DNA of 24,200 nucleotides, taken from positions 1-24,200 of the forward strand of contig DBRU01000005.1 of assembly GCA_002306375.1 (NCBI GenBank), in the 5' to 3' direction. The position numbers were made by a program, and so were the translations under genes. Below the pieces are notes generated by a model, which worked only from the letters and a program-made list of their open reading frames with translations, ran no database searches and had not been told where the DNA came from. The stretch is from Faecalibacterium sp. UBA1360 (lineage in GTDB: Bacteria > Bacillota > Clostridia > Oscillospirales > Ruminococcaceae). This document shows positions 1-8,144 of the stretch, one piece after another; within the stretch, counting starts at the first letter, position 1; each line of letters begins with the position of its first letter.

Positions 1-21
1 CTGGCCGGGTAAGGTGGACCC

Positions 22-891
22 ATGGCTGCATTGACCGATCTTTCCACGATCCGGGACCTGTGCGCCCGGTATGACTTTGCCTTGTCCAAGGGGTTCGGGC
101 AGAACTTTATCATCAACCCGGGTATTTGCCCACGCATTGCCCAGGCCGCCGGCCTGGGCCCCGGCTGGGGCGCATTGGAGATCGGCCCCGGCATCGGCGT
201 GCTCACCGAGCAATTGGCCGCCCGGGCCGACAAGGTCGTCTCGGTGGAGGTGGACAAGCGTCTTGAGCCCCTTCTGGCCGAAACCATGGCCGGGCACGAC
301 AATTTCAAGCTGGTCATGGGGGATGTGCTCAAGGTGGACCTGGCCGCCCTGCTGACCGAAGAATTCGCCGGCAAGCAGGTGGCCGTGTGTGCCAACCTGC
401 CCTATTACATCACCAGCCCGATTCTGATGCGCCTTCTGGAAGAGAAACTGCCCGTGGACAACATCACGGTCATGGTCCAGAAGGAGGCCGCCCAGCGCCT
501 GTGCGCCGCCCCCGGCACGCGGGAGGCAGGGGCGATCACCTATGCGGTGGCCTATTATGCCCGGCCGCAGCTGCTGTTCACGGTACAGCCGGGCAGCTTT
601 TACCCGGCCCCCAAGGTCACCAGCGCGGTCATCCGCCTGGACGTGCGCAGCGTGCCGCCGGTGGAGGTGCCAAACGGGGACGAGGCCGGGTATTTCCGTC
701 TGATCCGCGCGGCCTTTTCCCAGCGGCGCAAGACGGTGGCCAACTCGGTGGCGTCCGGCCTGGGTCTGCCCAAGGCCCGGGTCCTTGCCGCCCTGGACGC
801 TGCGGGCCTTGACGCCCGCCTGCGCCCCGAACAGCTGACGCTGGAGGATTACTGTGCGCTGCAAAGCGCCCTGGCCGCCCAGCCCGGTTGA
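22..891 (+). CDS. rsmA: 16S rRNA (adenine(1518)-N(6)/adenine(1519)-N(6))-dimethyltransferase
   Basis: RsmA (KsgA) dimethylates two adjacent adenines near the 3' end of 16S rRNA, using S-adenosylmethionine, during late 30S assembly in the cytoplasm. The 289-residue protein has the usual family length. Visible motifs are GQNFI near the N-terminus, the SAM-binding EIGPGIGVLT at about residues 53-62, and the catalytic NLPYYITSP at about residues 125-133, followed by the small helical C-terminal domain. The ATG start at 22 has AAGGTGG 4 nt upstream. Bases 10-12 are TAA in frame with the window's first codons, so another plus-strand gene probably ends just before it. rnmV is the common neighbour, but that is inference. 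The stop codon overlaps the -35 element of the tRNA promoter. Identification is secure. Confidence 0.97.
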   Translation: MAALTDLSTIRDLCARYDFALSKGFGQNFIINPGICPRIAQAAGLGPGWGALEIGPGIGVLTEQLAARADKVVSVEVDKRLEPLLAETMAGHDNFKLVMGDVLKVDLAALLTEEFAGKQVAVCANLPYYITSPILMRLLEEKLPVDNITVMVQKEAAQRLCAAPGTREAGAITYAVAYYARPQLLFTVQPGSFYPAPKVTSAVIRLDVRSVPPVEVPNGDEAGYFRLIRAAFSQRRKTVANSVASGLGLPKARVLAALDAAGLDARLRPEQLTLEDYCALQSALAAQPG

Positions 892-917
892 CACTGCCGC
901 GGACTTTGTGCTACAAT
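888..917 (+). promoter_or_regulatory. Promoter of tRNA-Thr
   Basis: TTGACA at 888-893 and TACAAT at 912-917 are separated by 18 nt. The -35 box is perfect and overlaps the rsmA stop codon. The -10 box lies 11 nt before the first tRNA base. This is a near-consensus sigma-A promoter, as expected for a stable RNA gene. Confidence 0.85.
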
Positions 918-928
918 AGTCGCGTCCC

Positions 929-1004
929 GCTGGCATAGCTCAATTGGCAGAGCAGCTGATTTGTAATCAGCAGGTTGCAGGTTCGATTCCTGTTGCCAGC
1001 TCCA
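929..1004 (+). tRNA. tRNA-Thr (anticodon UGU)
   Basis: A full cloverleaf folds by eye. The acceptor stem is GCTGGCA/TGCCAGC with discriminator T1001 and an encoded CCA at 1002-1004. The D arm is GCTC/GAGC, the anticodon stem GCTGA/TCAGC, and the 7-nt loop TTTGTAA gives anticodon TGT. The T arm is GCAGG/CCTGT with loop TTCGATT. The gene has its own promoter and its own terminator, so it appears to be a single-gene unit. Confidence 0.97.
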
Positions 1005-1010
1005 TAGAGA

Positions 1011-1053
1011 AAACCGCACCCCCGTCTGTATGGCAGACGGGGGTGCGGTTTTT
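1011..1053. terminator. Bidirectional intrinsic terminator between tRNA-Thr and asnA
   Basis: An 18-bp perfect stem (1011-1028 with 1034-1051) closes a 5-nt loop, TATGG. T residues run to 1053 on the plus strand, and an A-run at 1010-1013 gives a T-run on the minus strand. It can end both the tRNA transcript and the convergent asnA transcript. Confidence 0.92.
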
Positions 1054-1067
1054 GCGTCCGATCCCAA

Positions 1068-2078
1068 TTACAGCAGCGTCACGCCGGCGGCCTCGCAGGC
1101 GCTTTGAGTGGCTTCATCCCACAGGCTGACCTGCACTTCGCCCACATGGGCCTTGCCAAGCAGCAGCATGCACAGCCGGCTCTGGCCGATGCCGCCGCCC
1201 ATGGTCAGGGGCAGCTCGCCGTTCAAGAGCATTTTGTGGAAGGGCAGTTCCGCCCGCTCGGGGCAGCCGGCCGCCGCCAGCTGACGGCGCAGGGCGGCGG
1301 CGTCCACACGGATGCCCATGCTTGACAATTCCAGCGCGCAGCCCAACGGCTTGTGCCAGAACAAAATGTCGCAGTTCAGCGTCCAGTCGTCATAGTCGGG
1401 GGCGCGGCCGTCGTGGGCAATGCCGGAGGCCAGCTTGCCGCCGATCTGCATAACGCAGATCGTGCCGTATTCCTTGGCGGCGGCGTTCTCCCGCTCTTTG
1501 GGGGTCAGGTCGGGGTATCGGTCCTCCAGCTCCTGGGTGGTGAGGAAGGCTACCTCCCGCTTCAGGCGGACCTTTTTCAGTTCGGGGAACTTCCAGCGCA
1601 GCTCATCGGCGGTGGCGCACACGGCGTCCACGATGTCCCGCACGGTGTCCTTGAGGAAGGGCAGGGTGCGCTGTTTTTCGGTGACCACCCGCTCCCAGTC
1701 CCACTGGTCCACATAGATGCTGTGCAGGTTGTCCTGGTCCTCGTCGCGGCGGATGGCGTTCATATCGCACACAATACCCTGCCCGGGGCGGAACCCGTAC
1801 TTGGCCAGGGCGTAGCGCTTCCATTTGGCCAGGCTGTGCACGACCTCGGCCTCGCCGTCCAGGCTGGGCACATCAAAGCGCACGGGGCGCTCCACGCCGT
1901 TCAGGTCGTCGTTCAGGCCGCTGCCGTGCAAAACGAACAGCGGGGCGGTCACCCGCTTGAGATGCAGCGCCGCGCACAGCTTTTCCTGAAAGATGGTCTT
2001 GATCAGGCCGATGGCCTTCTGGGTGTCGTACAGACCCAGAAGGCTTTTGTAGTTTTTCGGAATCATGGTGTTGGACAT
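1068..2078 (-). CDS. asnA: Aspartate--ammonia ligase (asparagine synthetase A)
   Basis: AsnA makes asparagine from aspartate and free ammonia, with ATP going to AMP and pyrophosphate. It has a class II aminoacyl-tRNA-synthetase-like fold and is cytosolic. The 336 residues match the family. Recognisable blocks are the N-terminal GLYDTQKAIGLIK, then SLAKWKRYALAKYGF, and the C-terminal ATP-site segment TMGGGIGQSRLCMLLLG. The ATG at 2078 is preceded by AAGGGG about 10 nt upstream. The gene starts 41 bp after the second ABC transporter gene on the same strand, with no promoter or T-box between them, so it is probably read from the transporter promoter. The bidirectional hairpin at 1011-1053 ends it. 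Identification is secure; cotranscription is inferred. Confidence 0.96.
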   Translation of the reverse strand: MSNTMIPKNYKSLLGLYDTQKAIGLIKTIFQEKLCAALHLKRVTAPLFVLHGSGLNDDLNGVERPVRFDVPSLDGEAEVVHSLAKWKRYALAKYGFRPGQGIVCDMNAIRRDEDQDNLHSIYVDQWDWERVVTEKQRTLPFLKDTVRDIVDAVCATADELRWKFPELKKVRLKREVAFLTTQELEDRYPDLTPKERENAAAKEYGTICVMQIGGKLASGIAHDGRAPDYDDWTLNCDILFWHKPLGCALELSSMGIRVDAAALRRQLAAAGCPERAELPFHKMLLNGELPLTMGGGIGQSRLCMLLLGKAHVGEVQVSLWDEATQSACEAAGVTLL

Positions 2079-2119
2079 ACTTTTCTACCCCTTTTCTGCA
2101 TACATGCGGAATGCCGTTT

Positions 2120-3877
2120 TTACGCTTTGGCGAACTGGCTCTGGTACAGCTGGGCGTAAAATCCCTGCTTGGCCAGCAATTCGTCGTGGGTGCCGCTTTC
2201 AATGATGCTGCCGCTTTTCATGACCAAAATGCGGTCGGCGTTTTTGATGGTGGACAGTCGATGGGCCACGATGAAGCTAGTGCGCCCGCGCATCAGTTCC
2301 TCAAAGGCATCCTGGACCAGCACTTCGGTGCGGGTGTCGATGCTGGAAGTGGCCTCGTCCAAAATCAGGATGGGCGGGCGGCGCAGCATGACCCGGGCGA
2401 TGCACAAAAGCTGGCGCTGGCCGGCGCTCAGGTTGTCGCCGTCCTCGGCGATCATCGTGTCGTAGCCTTGGGGCAACCGGCAGATAAAGCTGTGGGCGCG
2501 GGCCTTTTTGGCGGCGGCCACGATCTCCTCCCGGGCGGCATCCGGCTTGCCGTAGGCGATGTTCTCGGCCACGGTGCCGCATTTGAGCCAGGTCTCCTGC
2601 AAGACCATGCCCATGTTGGCCCGCAGCGAATCCCGCGTCACCTCGTCGATGGGGGTGTCGTCCACCTTCAGGGACCCTGCGTTGATCTCATAAAAGCGCA
2701 TGAGCAGGTTGACCAGGGTGGTCTTGCCGCAGCCTGTGGGCCCCACCAGAGCAATGCGCTGGCCGGGGAACACCCGCAGGTTCATGTCCTCGATCAGTGG
2801 CACGTCGGGGCGGTAACGGAACTTCACGTGCTCAAAAGCCACGCGCCCAGCGCCTTTGTGCAGCACCCGCGCGTCGGGGGCGTCGGGGCGGATGGGCTCC
2901 TCGTCGATCAGGTCAAACACCCGCTGGGCGCAGGCCAGGGCGTTTTGCAGCTCGGTCATGACGCTGGAAATGTCGTTGAAGGGCTTGGTGTACTGGTTGG
3001 CGTATTGCAGCAGGGCGGCCAGGCTGCCGGCCGTGATGCCCCCCGCGATGGCGAACAGCGCCCCCAGCACGCCCACGGCGGCGTACACCAGCGAATTGAC
3101 AAAGCGGGTGCAGGGGTTGGACAGGGAAGAGTAGAAGGTGGCCCGCAGCCCGCAGCTTTGCAGGTCGGCGTTGATGCGGCCAAAGCGTTCCTCGGCCCGG
3201 TCCTCATACCCGAAGGCCCGCACCAGATGCTGGTTGCCCACCAGTTCCTCCACCAGGCCGGTCATCTCGGCCCGGGTCTCGCTCTGCACACGGAACATGG
3301 AATAGGTGCGCTGGGCGATGAATTTGGCCACAAAGATGGACAGGGGCGTCAATACGGCCACCACCAGGGTGATGCGCCAGTCGATGGACAGCATAAAGCC
3401 CAGGGTGACCAGGATCGTCAGAATGCCGGTGAACAGCTGGGTAAAGCCCATGAGCAAACCGTCGCTGAACTGTTCCACATCGGTGGTCAGTCGGCTGATG
3501 GTCTCGCCGGGGCGGTGGGCGTCGATGTAGCTCAAGGGCAGCTCTTCCATGTGGCTGAACGCCCGCACCCGGATGTCTCGCACCACCTGGAAGGTGATGC
3601 GGTTGTTGATCAGGCTCATGAGCCATTGGCTCAAAGCGGTCACGCCCACCAGAATGCCCAGCTGCACGGCCAGAACGCCCAGGGCGGGCAGGTCCACCTG
3701 GCCGGGCCCCAAAATCAGGTCCACGCCCTTGCCGGTAAGCACGGGGGCGTACAGGGTGGTCACCACGGTCACGGCGGCCAAAATCAGGGAAAGCGCCACC
3801 AGAACCCGGTAAGGCGCGATCAGGCGCAGCACACGGCGGACCGTGCTTTTGTCGGCGGTCAGGGTCTTGTTTTTCAT
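2120..3877 (-). CDS. ABC exporter half-transporter, consensus ATPase site subunit
   Basis: Multidrug/lipid-type ABC exporter with an N-terminal six-helix membrane domain (about residues 15-320) fused to a nucleotide-binding domain; 585 residues in all. Visible motifs are Walker A GPTGCGKTT (379-387), signature LSAGQ (483-487) and Walker B ILILDEATSSID with catalytic Glu508. It overlaps the preceding half-transporter gene by 4 nt (ATGA), so the two are translationally coupled. It probably forms a heterodimer of the BmrCD/LmrCD/TM287-288 type. In that pairing this subunit supplies the catalytic Glu and the partner supplies the canonical SGGQ signature to the active site. The LSAGQ signature here departs from LSGGQ, as expected for the half facing the degenerate site. 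The substrate cannot be deduced. Confidence 0.93.
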   Translation of the reverse strand: MKNKTLTADKSTVRRVLRLIAPYRVLVALSLILAAVTVVTTLYAPVLTGKGVDLILGPGQVDLPALGVLAVQLGILVGVTALSQWLMSLINNRITFQVVRDIRVRAFSHMEELPLSYIDAHRPGETISRLTTDVEQFSDGLLMGFTQLFTGILTILVTLGFMLSIDWRITLVVAVLTPLSIFVAKFIAQRTYSMFRVQSETRAEMTGLVEELVGNQHLVRAFGYEDRAEERFGRINADLQSCGLRATFYSSLSNPCTRFVNSLVYAAVGVLGALFAIAGGITAGSLAALLQYANQYTKPFNDISSVMTELQNALACAQRVFDLIDEEPIRPDAPDARVLHKGAGRVAFEHVKFRYRPDVPLIEDMNLRVFPGQRIALVGPTGCGKTTLVNLLMRFYEINAGSLKVDDTPIDEVTRDSLRANMGMVLQETWLKCGTVAENIAYGKPDAAREEIVAAAKKARAHSFICRLPQGYDTMIAEDGDNLSAGQRQLLCIARVMLRRPPILILDEATSSIDTRTEVLVQDAFEELMRGRTSFIVAHRLSTIKNADRILVMKSGSIIESGTHDELLAKQGFYAQLYQSQFAKA

Positions 3878-5622
3878 ACCGTTTGCTCCACCTCCTCCCG
3901 GGAAAGCTGGCTCAGGCAGATCTCCTTGTATACCTCACAGCTGCGCAGCAGTTCGGCGTGGGTGCCCATGCCGGCCAGTTCGCCGTCGTCCAGCACCAGG
4001 ATGCAGTCGGCCCGCTGTACGGCGCTGGCCCGTTGGGACACGATGAACACGGTCATGCCCCGGGTCTTTTCTTTCAGGGCCTTGCGCAGCGCCGCGTCGG
4101 TGGCAAAGTCCAGCGCCGAGGCGCTGTCGTCCAGGATCAGGATGCCGGGGCGGGGGACCAGCGCCCGGGCGATGGTCAGGCGCTGGCGCTGCCCGCCCGA
4201 GAAATTGCGTCCCGCCGTGTCCACCTTTTCGTCCAGGCCCGCGGGCTTGGCGCGCACGAAGTCGGCGGCCTGGGCGATCTCCAGCGCCGCCCAGATCTGC
4301 TCATCGGTGGCGTCGGGGCAGGCCCAGCGCATGTTGTCCCGGATCGTGCCGGTGAACAGCACGGCCCGCTGGGGCACCACCCCCACCAGCGTGCGCAGCT
4401 GGTCGAAAGGATACCCGGGCAGGTCGTGGCCGTACAGGCTGACCTGCCCCTCGCCGGCGTCATAGAAGCGGGCGATCAGGCTGACCAGCGTGCTCTTGCC
4501 GCTGCCCGTGCCGCCGATGACGCCGATGGTTTGTCCGGGCCGGGCCGCAAAGCTGATGTCGCTCAGACTGGGCGCGCCCGCGCCTTTATAGGTAAAGGTG
4601 ACATGGTCGAAGGCCACGGCCGGGGCGCCCGCAGCGGGGGCCAGCGCCCTGGCGCCGGCGTTGGCGGGGTCGGGCATAGAGGACTTGGTGTTCAGAAGCT
4701 CGTTGACCCGGATGCCGCTGGCCACGGCCCGGGTGATGGAGATCACCAGGTCGGACATACGCAGCAGGTTGGTCAGGATCTGATTGAGGTAGCTGATCAG
4801 GGCAATGATCTGGCCCTGGGTCAGCGTGCCGGCGTCCACCAGCGCGCCGCCGCGCAGCAATACAACGATGATGCCCAGATTGACGATGATGTAGGTGGTG
4901 GGATTCATCAGGGCGGAAATGCGTCCCGCCGTGGTCTGGAGCCTTTTTAAGGCGTCGTTGGTGGCGGTAAAGTCCTCCACCTCGTCCTTCTGGCGGGAAA
5001 AAGCCCGCACCACCCGCATGCCCACGTAGTTTTCACGGGTCAGCAGGGTGACCTTATCCAGCATGGACTGGGCCTGGTGGTAGCGGGGCACGGTCACCCG
5101 CATGATCAGGTAAATGACTGCCGAGATCAGCGCCGTCACCAGCAAAAACCAAAGGGTCATCTGGGGGCTGATGGACAGGGCCATCAGCAGTGCGCCGATG
5201 ATGATGAAGGGACAGCGCAGCAGCAGCCGCAGCGTCATGTTCACGCCATTTTGCAGCTGGTTCACATCGCTGGTCATGCGGGTGACCAGCGTGGGGGTGC
5301 CTATGCCGTCCAGCTCGGCATAGGCCAGGGTGTTGATGTGGTGGTACAGGTCCCGGCGCAGTGCCGTGCCATACCCAAGGGCGGTCTTGGCTGCAAAATA
5401 CTGGGCCGTCACGCTGGAAGCAAGGCCCACCACGGCCAGCAATACCAGCAGCCCGCCCTGGCGCCAGATGCTGGGCACGTCGGCGTTCTGGATGCCGGTA
5501 TCCACGATGGCGGCTACCACCAGCGGGACCAGCAGCTCAAAGCAGGCTTCGAGCATTTTGAACAGCGGGGCCAGAACCGTTTCCAGCTCGTACCCCTTCA
5601 GGTAATGCAGAAGTCTTCGCAT
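3874..5622 (-). CDS. ABC exporter half-transporter, degenerate ATPase site subunit
   Basis: First gene of the exporter pair, 582 residues: membrane domain (about 15-315) followed by a nucleotide-binding domain. Walker A is GGTGSGKST (370-378) and the signature is NFSGGQ (473-478). Walker B reads ILILDDSASALD, with Asp499 where the catalytic Glu normally sits. That Asp substitution is the mark of the degenerate half in heterodimeric bacterial exporters such as TM287/288 and BmrCD. The ATG at 5622 has AAGGTGG 7 nt upstream and lies downstream of a good promoter (5652-5680). The gene ends inside the start of the next half-transporter. Expected role: one half of an inner-membrane efflux pump. The substrate is unknown, and no regulator gene is adjacent. 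Confidence 0.93.
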   Translation of the reverse strand: MRRLLHYLKGYELETVLAPLFKMLEACFELLVPLVVAAIVDTGIQNADVPSIWRQGGLLVLLAVVGLASSVTAQYFAAKTALGYGTALRRDLYHHINTLAYAELDGIGTPTLVTRMTSDVNQLQNGVNMTLRLLLRCPFIIIGALLMALSISPQMTLWFLLVTALISAVIYLIMRVTVPRYHQAQSMLDKVTLLTRENYVGMRVVRAFSRQKDEVEDFTATNDALKRLQTTAGRISALMNPTTYIIVNLGIIVVLLRGGALVDAGTLTQGQIIALISYLNQILTNLLRMSDLVISITRAVASGIRVNELLNTKSSMPDPANAGARALAPAAGAPAVAFDHVTFTYKGAGAPSLSDISFAARPGQTIGVIGGTGSGKSTLVSLIARFYDAGEGQVSLYGHDLPGYPFDQLRTLVGVVPQRAVLFTGTIRDNMRWACPDATDEQIWAALEIAQAADFVRAKPAGLDEKVDTAGRNFSGGQRQRLTIARALVPRPGILILDDSASALDFATDAALRKALKEKTRGMTVFIVSQRASAVQRADCILVLDDGELAGMGTHAELLRSCEVYKEICLSQLSREEVEQTV

Positions 5623-5651
5623 AGTTCACCCACCTTTACAAAGTACATTCC

Positions 5652-5680
5652 ATTATAGCACGCCCACCGGCGTTTGTCAG
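5652..5680 (-). promoter_or_regulatory. Promoter of the ABC exporter-asnA run
   Basis: Reading the minus strand, CTGACA (5680-5675) is followed after 17 nt by TATAAT (5657-5652). TGC stands just before the -10 box, so it is also an extended -10 promoter. It lies 30 nt upstream of the first exporter start codon. Confidence 0.82.
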
Positions 5681-5794
5681 CGCTTTTGCCCTGTTTCGAT
5701 GATTATTTGCCCCGCGCCCGCCTATACTTGTTGTAGCCTTTGAGCCGATCACACAGCGGGCGCGCCTGCCACGGCGCGCCGGAAGGGGAGACGT

Positions 5795-8071
5795 ATGCTG
5801 TATTTTCATAAAGGCCTGTCGGGCGCGGCTGCGCGCACGGTGGGCCGCGCGCTGACACTGGCCGGGCAGCAGGGCTGCACCGCCGCCGACACAGGCCATC
5901 TGCTGCTGGCTATGTTGCAGACCGCCCAGGGCCCGGCGGCGGATTTTCTGCGCCGCAAAAATGTGACCGAGACCGCTTTGCACCAGTGTGCCGCGGCCCG
6001 GGCCTGCGCGGGGCGCAGCATCCGCCTGACCCGGCGGGACCTGGCTCCCGAGACTCACAAAGCCCTGGAATTCGCCGTGCTGGGGGCCCATGCGGCTAGC
6101 CGTGCCCGGGCGGACAACGAGCATTTATTGTGCGCCATGCTGGAAGACTGCGCCTGTACGGCCAGCGTGTGGATGGCGTCCCTGGGGGTGGAAGTGCCCC
6201 AGGCCGCCCGGGAATGCCGCCAATTGTCCGGGCAGCTGGTTTTGCCCATCGCCCCGCGCATGAGCACCTCCCGCAGCAGCAAACCCAGCGAGAAGTATGG
6301 CCGGGACCTGACCCGTCTGGCCCAGGAAGGCCGACTGGATCCCGTGCTTTGCCGGGACGCCGAGCTGGACCGCATGATCGAGATCCTGTGCCGCCGCCAG
6401 AAAAACAACCCCTGCCTTTTGGGGGAGCCCGGGGTGGGCAAAAGCGCATTGGCCGAGGCGTTGGCCCAGCGCATTGCCGCGGATCAGGTCACCCAGAGCC
6501 TGCGCGGGCGGCGGGTGCTGGCGCTGGACATGGCGGCCATGGTGGCGGGCACCAAGTACCGCGGCGATTTTGAAGAACGGTTCAAGGGTCTTTTGGAGGA
6601 GCTGTACCGCGACCGCATGACGATCTTGTTCATTGACGAGATCCATCTGATCGCCGGGGCCGGCGCGGCCGAAGGCGCCATCGACGCGGCCAGTATCCTC
6701 AAACCCATGCTGGCCCGGGGCGAATTGCAGCTGATCGGGGCCACCACGCCGGAGGAATACCGCAAGACCATCGGCAAGGACACGGCCCTGGACCGCCGTT
6801 TCGGCAAGGTCATGGTGGAGGAACCCACCCCGGCGGCGGCCGAGCGCATTTTGTGCGGGCTGATGCCCCGGTACGAGCGCTATCACAATGTGCGCATCCC
6901 GGCGCAGAGCATCCGGGCGGCGGTGGAGCTCAGCGTGCGGTATCTGCCCGGGCGGTATCTGCCGGACAAGGCCATCGACCTGCTGGACGAAGCCGCGGCC
7001 GCGGCGCGCATCGCCTGCCGGGAGGTGCGGGACCCGGAAGCTGAACTGACCCCCGACGACATCGCCCGGGTGGTCAGCAAGGCCAGCGGCGTGCCGGCCG
7101 AGCGGGTGGGCGAAGCCGAACGGGAACGCCTGGACCTGCTGGAAAGCCGCCTGGCCGCCGAAGTCGTGGGTCAGCCCCGGGCTGTGCGGGCCGTGGCAGC
7201 GGCCATCCGCCGCAGCCGTACCGGCCTGCGGGAATCGGGTCGCCCCATCGGCGCGCTGTTGTTTCTGGGGCCCACCGGCGTGGGCAAGACCCAGCTGGCC
7301 CGCACCCTGGCCAAACACTGGTTCGGCAGCGAAAAAGCCCTTCTGCGCTTTGACATGTCCGAATATATGGAACAGCACACGGTGGCCCGCCTGATCGGAT
7401 CACCCCCCGGGTATGTGGGCCATGACGAGGGCGGCCAGCTCACCGAGGCCGTGCGCCGCCGCCCGTACAGCGTGGTTCTGTTTGACGAGATCGAAAAAGC
7501 CCATTCCGACATCCAGAACATCCTTCTGCAAATTCTCGAGGACGGCTGCCTTACCGACGCCCAGGGACGAAAGGCGGACTTTTCCAACACGATCATCCTG
7601 CTGACTTCCAACCTGGGGGCCCGGTGCCTGGCGGGGCAGGCGTCGCCCATGGGCTTCGGCGCCGCCGGCGAGGACGCCCAGCGCCGGGGGCAAAAAGCCC
7701 TGCAAGAGGCAAAAGAGTATTTCCGCCCCGAACTCATGGGCCGCCTGGACGACGTGGTGCTGTTCGACCCCCTGGGCCCGGCCCAGCTGGCGGCCATTGC
7801 GGGCAAGCTGCTTACCGAGCTGGAAGCCCGCGCCGCCCGGCAGGGGTATACGCTGCGTCACACTCCGGCCGCGGCAGCGGCCCTGGCCGGGCGCGAGACC
7901 CCGGCCTACGGCGCCCGGGACCTGCGCCGCAAGGTCAGCCGCGCGGTGGAGCAGGCCCTGGCCGACCGCATCGCGGCGGGCACCGCCCAGCCCGGCGTGA
8001 CCTATACCGCCGACGTGGACGGCGACGGTCGCATCGTTTTGACCGACAGCGACCTGGCCGCCTGCGTCTGA
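5795..8071 (+). CDS. Clp-family double AAA+ unfoldase (ClpA/ClpC-like, no M domain)
   Basis: ATP-dependent unfoldase that would feed substrates to ClpP; 758 residues. Domains in order: a two-repeat Clp N domain (about 1-140), AAA+ ring 1 with GEPGVGKSA (209-217) and ILFIDEIH (277-284), and AAA+ ring 2 with GPTGVGKTQ (492-500) and VVLFDEIEKAH (560-570). MGF at 619-621 sits where ClpP-docking (I/L/V)GF loops occur. Between DEAAAAARIA of ring 1 and the DDIARVVSKASGVPA segment there are only about 15 residues. The coiled-coil M domain of ClpC, ClpE and ClpB is therefore missing and the layout is that of ClpA. The ATG follows GGAAGGGGA. TATACT at 5723-5728 may be the -10 box, but no good -35 is seen. 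No CtsR or HrcA operator was recognised. No clpP, mcsA, mcsB or clpS is nearby. Confidence 0.93.
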   Translation: MLYFHKGLSGAAARTVGRALTLAGQQGCTAADTGHLLLAMLQTAQGPAADFLRRKNVTETALHQCAAARACAGRSIRLTRRDLAPETHKALEFAVLGAHAASRARADNEHLLCAMLEDCACTASVWMASLGVEVPQAARECRQLSGQLVLPIAPRMSTSRSSKPSEKYGRDLTRLAQEGRLDPVLCRDAELDRMIEILCRRQKNNPCLLGEPGVGKSALAEALAQRIAADQVTQSLRGRRVLALDMAAMVAGTKYRGDFEERFKGLLEELYRDRMTILFIDEIHLIAGAGAAEGAIDAASILKPMLARGELQLIGATTPEEYRKTIGKDTALDRRFGKVMVEEPTPAAAERILCGLMPRYERYHNVRIPAQSIRAAVELSVRYLPGRYLPDKAIDLLDEAAAAARIACREVRDPEAELTPDDIARVVSKASGVPAERVGEAERERLDLLESRLAAEVVGQPRAVRAVAAAIRRSRTGLRESGRPIGALLFLGPTGVGKTQLARTLAKHWFGSEKALLRFDMSEYMEQHTVARLIGSPPGYVGHDEGGQLTEAVRRRPYSVVLFDEIEKAHSDIQNILLQILEDGCLTDAQGRKADFSNTIILLTSNLGARCLAGQASPMGFGAAGEDAQRRGQKALQEAKEYFRPELMGRLDDVVLFDPLGPAQLAAIAGKLLTELEARAARQGYTLRHTPAAAAALAGRETPAYGARDLRRKVSRAVEQALADRIAAGTAQPGVTYTADVDGDGRIVLTDSDLAACV

Positions 8072-8096
8072 CGGCCCGCGCCGCCCAAACCAAAAG

Positions 8097-8131
8097 CAAG
8101 GCCCCGTCCCTTTTAAGGGGACGGGGCCTTG
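8097..8131. terminator. Shared terminator of the clp-like gene and pyrI
   Basis: A 14-bp stem (8097-8110 with 8118-8131) closes a 7-nt loop between the convergent clp-like and pyrI genes. On the minus strand the stem is followed by a T-rich stretch, so it is strongest as the end of the pyrBI transcript. On the plus strand the downstream T content is weaker. Confidence 0.82.
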
Positions 8132-8144
8132 TGTATGGTAGAGC

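Noticed and set aside
2079..2119. T-box riboswitch upstream of asnA
   Set aside because: Only 41 bp separate asnA from the preceding gene, too little for a T-box leader.
2111..4465. Long plus-strand open frame of 784 codons
   Set aside because: It is antisense to two clear ABC exporter genes. GC-rich codon use removes stops from the opposite strand, and the translation is low-complexity Gly/Gln/His-rich.
5623..5794. CIRCE or CtsR operator for the clp-like gene
   Set aside because: Neither the CIRCE inverted repeat nor the CtsR heptad repeat is visible.
6125..7378. Minus-strand open frame of 417 codons
   Set aside because: Antisense to the clp-like gene, whose ATPase motifs are plainly on the plus strand.
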